From assembly GCA_001972305.1 (NCBI GenBank), contig BDDD01002923.1, forward strand, positions 65,443-129,442: a stretch of DNA of 64,000 nt, read 5' to 3'. The notes under the pieces are model-generated. The model did not search any database and was not told where the DNA came from. It saw only the letters and a list, made by a program, of their open reading frames with translations. Each line of letters starts with the position of its first letter. The first letter of the stretch is position 1. The stretch is from Cephalotus follicularis. Lineage: Eukaryota > Streptophyta > Magnoliopsida > Oxalidales > Cephalotaceae. The translations under genes and the position numbers were made by a program. Positions 57,441-64,000 of this stretch are shown one piece after another.

Positions 57441-58411
57441 TAGATGTTGTCTACCACACAGATCACACTTGGCAATCTGGACATCCGCAGCTCCCTGTGT
57501 TTGCCTTTGGTCATTACCGGGATATTGCTACCCCGGTTATCATTTCTCTTCCCACGCTTGCCATTCCTATTCTTATACTGTCCAGAACCTTGCCCCTGAG
57601 AATCACCTCTGTTTCTCTTTCTGTCAAACTCCTGTCGAGCAGCCTGGAAATCTAACCTTTCCAGCTCAATGTTCTTTGCCGCATTGGCCACATCAGATAC
57701 ATCAGCAAACCTGGTGTTAATCAATTTACCTCAGAGCTGATAGTGCAACTTCCACTTGAACTTTTCTGCCTGCTCCAATGCTGTCCCTGCCGCAGAACCA
57801 GCAAAACCGGCAAGCCTAGTGAAACGGGTCAAGAACTCTGTCATCGACTCTCCATCCTTCTGTCTGGTATTGATAAACTCTCTGGCATAAGCCTCCTTAT
57901 CAGTGGTGGGAAAGTACTGCTGATAAAAGACCTCGCAAACCTCAGACCAGGTCAAAGTCTCCGCATAGTTGCCACCCTTAGCCAAAACCACAGCTTTCCA
58001 CCATTTCTGAGCATCACCCTCAAGCTTGTACACAGCTAACTTAATCTTCTGTTCATCACTGCAACCAAGCACATCAAAGATCTTGTCCATATTAGCAATC
58101 CAGTGCTCAGCTTCCACCGGAGTCACGGTTGAGCTGAAAGACAGTGGTCTCTGCTTCTGGAACCGCTCTAGCCAAACATAAGTGGGCATATCAGTCCTGT
58201 CCCCAGCATCTCTTCCCAACTGGACATCAGCTGGAGCATCATTAGCAGCAACTGGCTCCCTACGGTCCTGATTCAGATTCTGTTCATTCAACACGTGTCG
58301 TATCTCCTGAGCGACAGCCTGACGTACAAGCTCCTCCATAGTAGGCTCATTTCTAGCTTTCTGAGCCTCAACGGGTGCAGTCCTCCGAGCAGCATTCCTT
58401 GTACGTGCCAT
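57440..58411 (-). pseudogene. Ty3 gag (fossil, well preserved)
   Basis: From the start at 58411 (MARTRNAARRTAPVEAQKAR) the translation has the gag core: RPLSFSSTVTPVEAEHWIAN, CSDEQKIKLAVYKLEGDAQK, WSEVCEVFYQQYFPTT and GESMTEFLTRFTRLAGFA. A basic Q/R/N-rich region follows. Gag proteins form the virus-like particle. The start is chosen because MARTR is the common start in this clade, although the frame stays open to 58471. It carries at least one break near its C-terminal part. Confidence 0.9.
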
Positions 58412-58560
58412 GTACGAAAAGGCGCTTAAACATAAAACATCACAAGGAACAAAACAGAAAGTAGAAAACATATCAGAAAATCAAAACCGAAATAACCTAA
58501 CCCGGTGTCTACCCAATCTCATAGGTCTAACCTAGTTAGGTCTTCTAAGGAAACCAAAAC

Positions 58561-58582
58561 CTAATTCTCTGATACCAAAATC
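58561..58582 (-). other. Primer-binding site, initiator-Met type
   Basis: Minus-strand TTGGTATCAGAGAATTAG follows the 5' LTR after a short GATT spacer. TGGTATCAGAG is the usual complement of the plant initiator-Met tRNA 3' end. Confidence 0.85.
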
Positions 58583-61319
58583 TGTAACACCCCCAGACGG
58601 CGGGAGTCGTCACAGGGTCGTATCATACATAACATTTCTTATTGTTTATCAAAACATAAGTTTATTTTATTAGCCAATAACACCCAAAACGTGGCAGTCT
58701 TATGCAAACAATAATACTTAACCATTTAACATATTACGTAGCTGCGAAAAATTCAAAACATAAATCAGTTTCAATTTAAAAACATAAAACATAATTATCA
58801 ATGTTTGACCACTAAACACAAATCATAAGGATCACACTCCTAGGGATCCTAACACAAGAGGTAGTCATCACTCGTCACACTTTCCCCCGCTGCTCCAGAA
58901 AACCTGCCGCATGGAAAACAAAAAACGCGGCTGAGCAAACCTCAGTACGGATAAGGGAAATAAAAACAGTAACCGGTAATTTAAAAACATTAATATTTCA
59001 ATAATAACGTAATAGAAATCTTTAACAGTTTAATCATATTCAAATGACAATTGCATATTTTTCGAACAATTACGAAACGTTATAAATCATAGTTCATAAA
59101 ACATACTGAGCCATATTCATATCACATATCATAAATTTTGGCAAGGGAGACGCTGATTCCACATGCCCACTAGAATTGAAGTGTACGACACAACACAAGT
59201 CAATTCTCACATACAAATATCCGATCACACCTCGGACCATATATCTGAATTCACTTCAGAACACATAAACTAGAATCGATTCATACGCCTCTATCAGACA
59301 TAGCGGATCCACAAATCCACCTCATGGGATTTGTTCATACACTCAGAGACGCCGTAGTCTAATCACACCGCTACGGAAGTGTCACGTCCCCGTGCCAGGC
59401 CCACGACGTGCCTATGGTACGCCCCATAGGTGGGTACAACACTCAATATTTAATTCAAAATAATTGATTTATCAAAATCAACTTAAATCACATAAATATG
59501 GTTTCACACAACATATTCAAAAACCGCTCAGAACGGTATTATAACATATCATGTCATAACATATCGTATCCTAACACATCGTACCATAACATATTGTATA
59601 GATAAAGTGAGAATTAATTAAAATGTCAAACCAACTTTAAATTCGAAACGTATCAAAATCATGAAACATCGTTGATTTCATAAACGAAGATGCTTATCAA
59701 AACAGTTTCAGTTTGAATGTCAGATAGCCAAGGAACAGAAAATCCGTACCTTATGTGCTTACACAGTACTTACGAATAGGCGATCAAAAACAATTTCTCC
59801 TTTGAAGCACACAATCTAAAAGGCATTCAAAATCATACGTGTAAGAGTCTAATACACATCAGAAGCATTAAACAGACTCTTAACAATGTTTGGAAAAGAT
59901 TTGGATCGATTCGGGGATCAAATGAATCAAAAGAGTTGAAAACAGCACGTTCCAGGGCAAAACAGTCGACTAAAACAGGGATCCAGTCGACTAGGGACGC
60001 TTGGCAGTCGACTATTCATATGGTTCAGTCGACTACACAACCCAAAATGCAGGCAGTCAACTGTGTTCATACCTCCAGTCGACTACACAACCAAGGCAGT
60101 CGACTGCATTCATATGGCAGTCGGCTACCCAACCATTCCAGCCGACTGTCCACAGAGACAGCCGACTGTTCTGGGAGACAGAACACTTGGAAATTCGACG
60201 ATTTGCTACTGAAAATGGTTCAAATGGGTTCTACGTTAAACTAGAGACATATGGACATAAACATATGATCATATATGACTTGTAGGTGACATAGAAACAC
60301 AGAAACGACATATAAACAATTGGATAGTGATTTAACTTACAAAAGGAAGTAAGAAGACAATGGATGTATATGAACAGATTCTGTTTATAATTGATTTCAG
60401 ATGTTGTAAAACAAGTTTATGACACATATATGAGCATAAAACGTGTTGACAATATCACTAACACAATGACAACACATTTAGACAGGAATCAAAGACCCCA
60501 AGACACCAAGAGCACAAAAACTCAAAGTAAGCCATTGAAACAAAATTATCACTGGGGAAAACGAATATACTAACCTGTAACGATATTAGAGAACCCAGAA
60601 AACAGTAGGAACACCACCACAACACTATCAAAAATAGGATGTATACAGAACAGGGGCCAAAGAATACAAAATAAGAACATGCTTAGACATGCACGATAAA
60701 CCAAGTGAATTTAACCCAAAAGAAGCAACCAAGGATTGAGATTACCTCTTCAGACTTAAGAAAACAATTGCACAGCAGATTATTGCACACCAATAGGGCA
60801 GATTCGGTTGTGACTTGCAAGAAAGATGAGGTATCATATAAAATAGAAAAGGCACTCCAAGAAAGGAGAAAGGAGGAGACATGATTTGATAAAAGGGGGA
60901 AGAAAGGACACTTTTTTGGATTTTGAAATGGGGAAAGGAGAGTTTTAGCATGTGAAATAGATGGTGGGGAGAAAATTTACGGGAAAGAAGGAGGAAGTGG
61001 GAGGAAAGTAGGAGAAAAGTGGGAGAAAATGTTAAAATCGGAAAAAGGAAAATTAAAGAAATAATAATAAAAGGAATTAAGGATTTTAAAAATAAAAGAA
61101 TAACAATTTGTTTTTATTAATTTTGGATTATAATAAGATAAATAAGACTCAAACCCAACATAGCATAACATACCCAAAATTTCGGACTGGTAACAGTCAG
61201 CACAATTCACATAAACCCAAATCGTAGGGCAACCGGACTTTTAAAATTAAACAAAATTAAAAGCCCGAGAATACATATAAAATCCGTAAAATATATTTAC
61301 GAACGAACAGGGTATTACA
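58583..61319 (-). mobile_element. 5' LTR of the Ty3 array element, shared with the next copy (2737 bp)
   Basis: It is nearly identical to 53166-55903. It is followed to the right not by host DNA but by the inverse 3' end of another internal region (61320-61426). It therefore serves as 5' LTR of one copy and 3' LTR of the next. Confidence 0.93.
59963..60170. repeat. Phased type B palindrome array, partner of 54545-54749
   Basis: It has the same ten-site layout, starting CAGTCGACT at 59963 and 59984 (21 bp apart) and ending CAGCCGACTGTT near 60170. A few sites differ from the other LTR by single C/T or G/A changes. Confidence 0.92.
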
Positions 61320-62302
61320 TCCACCCCCCCTAAAAAGAAGATTTCGTCCCGAAATCACAAACACAAACATACCTCAAACAAACAAGTGAGGATAACGCTC
61401 CCGAATATGCTCCTCAAGCTCCCAAGACTGGGGAAAACGAATTTACTAACCTGTAACGATATTAGAGAACCCAGAAAACAGTAGGAACACCACCACAACA
61501 CTATCAAAAATCGGTTGTATACAGAACAGGGGCCAAAGAATACAAAATAAGAACATGCTTAGACATGCACGATAAACCAAGTGAATTTAACCCAAAAGAA
61601 GCAACCAAGGATTGAGATTACCTCTTCAGACTTAAGAAAACAATTGCACAGCAGATTATTGCACACCAATAGGGCAGATTCGGTTGTGACTTGCAAGAAA
61701 GATGAGGTATCATATAAAATAGAAAAGGCACTCCAAGAAAGGAGAAAGGAGGAGACATGATTTGATAAAAGGGGGAAGAAAGGACACTTTTTTGGATTTT
61801 GAAATGGGGAAAGGAGAGTTTTAGCATGTGAAATAGATGGTGGGGAGAAAATTTACGGGAAAGAAGGAGGAAGTGGGAGGAAAGTAGGAGAAAAGTGGGA
61901 GAAAATGTTAAAATCGGAAAAAGGAAAATTAAAGAAATAATAATAAAAGGAATTAAGGATTTTAAAAATAAAAGAATAACAATTTGTTTTTATTAATTTT
62001 GGATTATAATAAGATAAATAAGACTCAAACCCAACATAGCATAACATACCCAAAATTTCGGACTGGTAACAGTCAGCACAATTCACATAAACCCAAATCG
62101 TAGGGCAACCGGACTTTTAAAATTAAACAAAATTAAAAGCCCGAGAATACATATAAAATCCGTAAAATATATTTACGAACGAACAGGGTATTACATCCAC
62201 CCCCCCTAAAAAGAAGATTTCGTCCCGAAATCACAAACACAAACATACCTCAAACAAACAAGTGAGGATAACGCTCCCGAATATGCTCCTCAAGCTCCCA
62301 AG
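60551..62302. repeat. 876-bp tandem duplication
   Basis: 60551-61426 and 61427-62302 are near-identical direct copies offset by exactly 876 bp. Each spans the promoter end of the LTR plus the first 107 bp of the adjoining internal region. Each begins ACTGGGGAAAACGAAT and ends CTCAAGCTCCCAAG. The two copies share changes that differ from the other LTR (53166-55903), for example CACCAATAGGGCAG, so the duplication is local and recent. Confidence 0.95.
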
Positions 62303-62870
62303 TAGCCTCACGTTCAGGATGATTCCTCCACAGCACCTTCACAAAAGAAACGGTCTTGCTTTGTGTCACCCATTCCTGTCGATCCAGAATAGCCTCAGCC
62401 TCCTCGTCACAAGATAGATCCTCACGAATACTGTCCATTGGATAGTGAACCACACGCAGAGGATGATACTGATAACCCCTCAACAAAGATACGTGGAACT
62501 CATTATGGACATGACCTAACTGCGGAGGCAAAGCTGACCGATAAGCGACCGCACCGATCTTTTCCAGAACTTCAAAAGGTCCGATAAACCGCGGACTCAA
62601 CTTTCCTTTCAGCCCAAAATGTCGGACTCCCTTCCAAGGTGAAACTTTGAAGAACACATGTTCACCCACCTTGAACTCCAAATCCCTCCGATGTCTGTCT
62701 GCATAACTCTTCTGTCGAGATTGAGCCGCTTTCAATCTCTCCCTTTCTATTGCCACTTTCTCCGTAGTGATCTGCACTAGCTCAGGTCCCTCGATAACTC
62801 GTTCTCCAACTTCATCCCAACATGTCAGAGCACGACACTTTCTCCCATACAGAGCTTCAAACGAAGCCAT
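62250..62870 (-). pseudogene. Ty3 integrase C-terminus and chromodomain, second copy (fossil)
   Basis: [40 protein letters not shown] and YADRHRRDLEFKVGEHVFFK precede the same chromodomain as at 55957 (WRNHPEREATWELEEH). The integrase core is missing, as in the first copy. The remaining frame is open over about 200 residues. Confidence 0.9.
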
Positions 62871-63521
62871 ATCACACCATGCTTATCCACACGGAACTCT
62901 GATTGATTACCCTTTTCAACATTCTGGACTAAGGCCCAAAGCTCACCATCATCACTCTGAGCTGTCTTAATCCGAGATATAAGAGTAGGCTCAACATTCA
63001 TTGCAACAATACAACCATCAGAACCCCGAACATACAGATGCAAATCCATCCGCTCCATATCAGCTATCAACTGCAGCTGAGTAAACGAAGCCGCTACACT
63101 CCCAGAACTCTTCCGACTTAGAGCATCAACTACCACATTTGCTTCACCGGGATGGTACTGAATGTTCAAATCATAGTCCTTCAGAAGTTCTAACCACCTT
63201 CTCTGACGCATATTCAACTCTTTCTGCGCAAAAGATATACTTGAGACTCTTATGATCAGTAAAGACGTCACAAGTTTCTCCATACAAGTAGTGTCTCCAA
63301 ATCTTTAATGCAAACACTACCGCTGCCAACTCGAGATCATGTGTAGGATAGTTTACTTCATATGGCTTCAACTGTCTCGAGGCATAAGCTATCACATGAC
63401 CGTGCTGCATCAGAACACACCCCAGACCCTTCTTAGAAGCATCGCTGTATAGCTGGTATCCACCCGACCCAGATGGTAAACGAAGAATTGGTGCTGACAC
63501 AAGACCATTCTTCAATTTCTA
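62871..63521 (-). pseudogene. Ty3 RNase H portion, second copy (fossil)
   Basis: [40 protein letters not shown] and [13 protein letters not shown], then [20 protein letters not shown], are classic Ty3 RNase H. It extends further toward reverse transcriptase than the first copy before the sequence changes near 63521. Confidence 0.9.
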
Positions 63522-64000
63522 AGTTCCCACTATCTCGAATTGATTAAGGCAGCAATTCGTTACACCTTACAACTTCGTGATTGACCTCAATCACAAGACC
63601 TTGACCTCAAGACCTTAGAGGATTCTCCTCTTTTACAAGTAAAATGTGAAAGTGTTTACAAGATAACCTCTCAAATAGGTTGATATGAATAATGCAGCTC
63701 TCAATATGAAATACTCAGACAATCTCAAAGGATAGAGCTTAGAAGCTATTTAGAACACTATGGAGCACTTTGAGCTTTTTACATACTAGAATGCTTGGAT
63801 TTATCTCTCTTGATAGAGCTTGGATTTATCAAGGATAGAGCTTTGTAGAGTTCTTATTTTTATTCTGAGGTTTCAGTCTTCCTTTTATAGGTAGAAAAGG
63901 TTTGTAGCCGTTGCATAATTCATGGAAGCTTTTGATTAATAAATGTGTAGTTTCAATCTTTGATTTTTGTCTCTGCTGACATAAAGACGTCGATGTCTTT
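63522..64000 (-). mobile_element. LTR-like sequence of unknown family, minus orientation
   Basis: No coding sequence is seen. Read on the minus strand, a TATA box (CTATAAAAGGAAGAC, near 63880-63895) has a type C palindrome, AAAGACGTCGATGTCTTT, at 63983-64000 on its upstream side. This repeats the arrangement at 4518-4999. The window ends inside the palindrome group. Confidence 0.45.

Larger units (their letters stand above)
53166..61319 (-). mobile_element. Ty3/gypsy element with both LTRs, internally reduced
   Basis: The 3' LTR is 53166-55903 (2738 bp), the internal region 55904-58582 (2.7 kb) and the 5' LTR 58583-61319 (2737 bp). The LTRs are nearly identical by eye, with roughly a few percent differences, so this is the youngest insertion in the window. 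The visible parts are gag, zinc knuckle and protease, an RNase H portion and the integrase C-terminal/chromodomain portion. No reverse transcriptase or integrase core is seen, so the copy could move only with proteins from elsewhere. It is inserted in copia RNase H. The left flank is CATAT, and the right flank cannot be checked because the element continues as an array. Confidence 0.93.
61320..63521 (-). mobile_element. Second copy of the Ty3 array family, partial
   Basis: The chromodomain end (61320-61426, and again 62196 onward), integrase C-terminus and RNase H parts follow the shared LTR. The second copy stops near 63521, where unrelated sequence begins. Together with 53166-61319 this gives LTR-internal-LTR-internal, head to tail. 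Confidence 0.85.

Noticed and set aside
1-64000. tRNA, rRNA, DNA transposons with terminal inverted repeats, LINEs and SINEs
   Set aside because: I looked for cloverleaf-type A/B boxes, long terminal inverted repeats, poly-A tailed elements and non-LTR reverse transcriptase motifs and saw none I could support. The TGGTATCAGAG hits are primer-binding sites, not tRNA genes.

Overview
This window looks like transposon-packed intergenic DNA from a flowering plant with a large genome. I found no convincing host gene, rRNA, tRNA, CRISPR array or bacterial feature. Almost every base can be assigned to LTR retrotransposons of the two plant superfamilies. Ty3/gypsy elements are of the chromodomain type, probably Tekay/Del-like, with LTRs of about 1.9 to 3.4 kb and an initiator-Met primer site. 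Ty1/copia elements are also present. All are fossils, and most are represented by solo LTRs.

Layout. (1) 1-4083: the integrase/chromodomain end and 3' LTR of a plus-strand Ty3 element, cut at the left by another Ty3 LTR (1-402). (2) 4084-5361: a 51-bp minisatellite and an unassigned LTR-like stretch. (3) 5362-29872: one plus-strand copia element (5' LTR end, leader, gag, pol, 3' LTR) split by two direct insertions. One is a minus-strand solo Ty3 LTR (6516-13210) that itself carries a plus-strand solo LTR (8479-11922). The other is a two-LTR minus-strand Ty3 element (15040-24067). (4) 29873-40888: a second plus-strand copia, with a solo Ty3 LTR (29971-33284) in its 5' LTR and a minus-strand copia LTR (about 37027-39139) in its leader. 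(5) 40889-53165: a minus-strand copia 3' LTR and RNase H, holding a solo copia LTR (41583-51146). That LTR holds a Ty3 LTR (42862-50023), which holds two further Ty3 LTRs (43098-45444 and 47054 to about 49246). The nest is four levels deep. (6) 53166-63521: a head-to-tail array of a non-autonomous-looking Ty3 family that shares LTRs and carries an 876-bp tandem duplication. (7) 63522-64000: another LTR-like sequence.

Several insertions carry perfect 5-bp target duplications: GACGG, AGTAG, TCACT and GGGTA. For TCACT and GGGTA, the uninterrupted target can be read in a sibling copy elsewhere in the window.

The main unexplained signal is a set of palindromic-repeat cassettes inside these elements. 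Type A is AAGCGTCGACGCTT, type B is ACAGTCGACTGT and type C is AAAGACATCGATGTCTTT, each built on a TCGA core. A weaker type D, AACGCGTCTAACGCGTT, is centred on TCTA. Several cassettes repeat every 20-21 bp, about two helical turns. Type A occurs in several Ty3 LTR families and in what appears to be a copia leader. Two relatives from one LTR family carry different types (A versus B). A-C hybrid palindromes occur in one LTR. Many variants look like CpG decay. This resembles a modular, exchangeable, phased binding-site or structure-forming array riding in LTR elements. I do not recognise it from described plant LTR biology.
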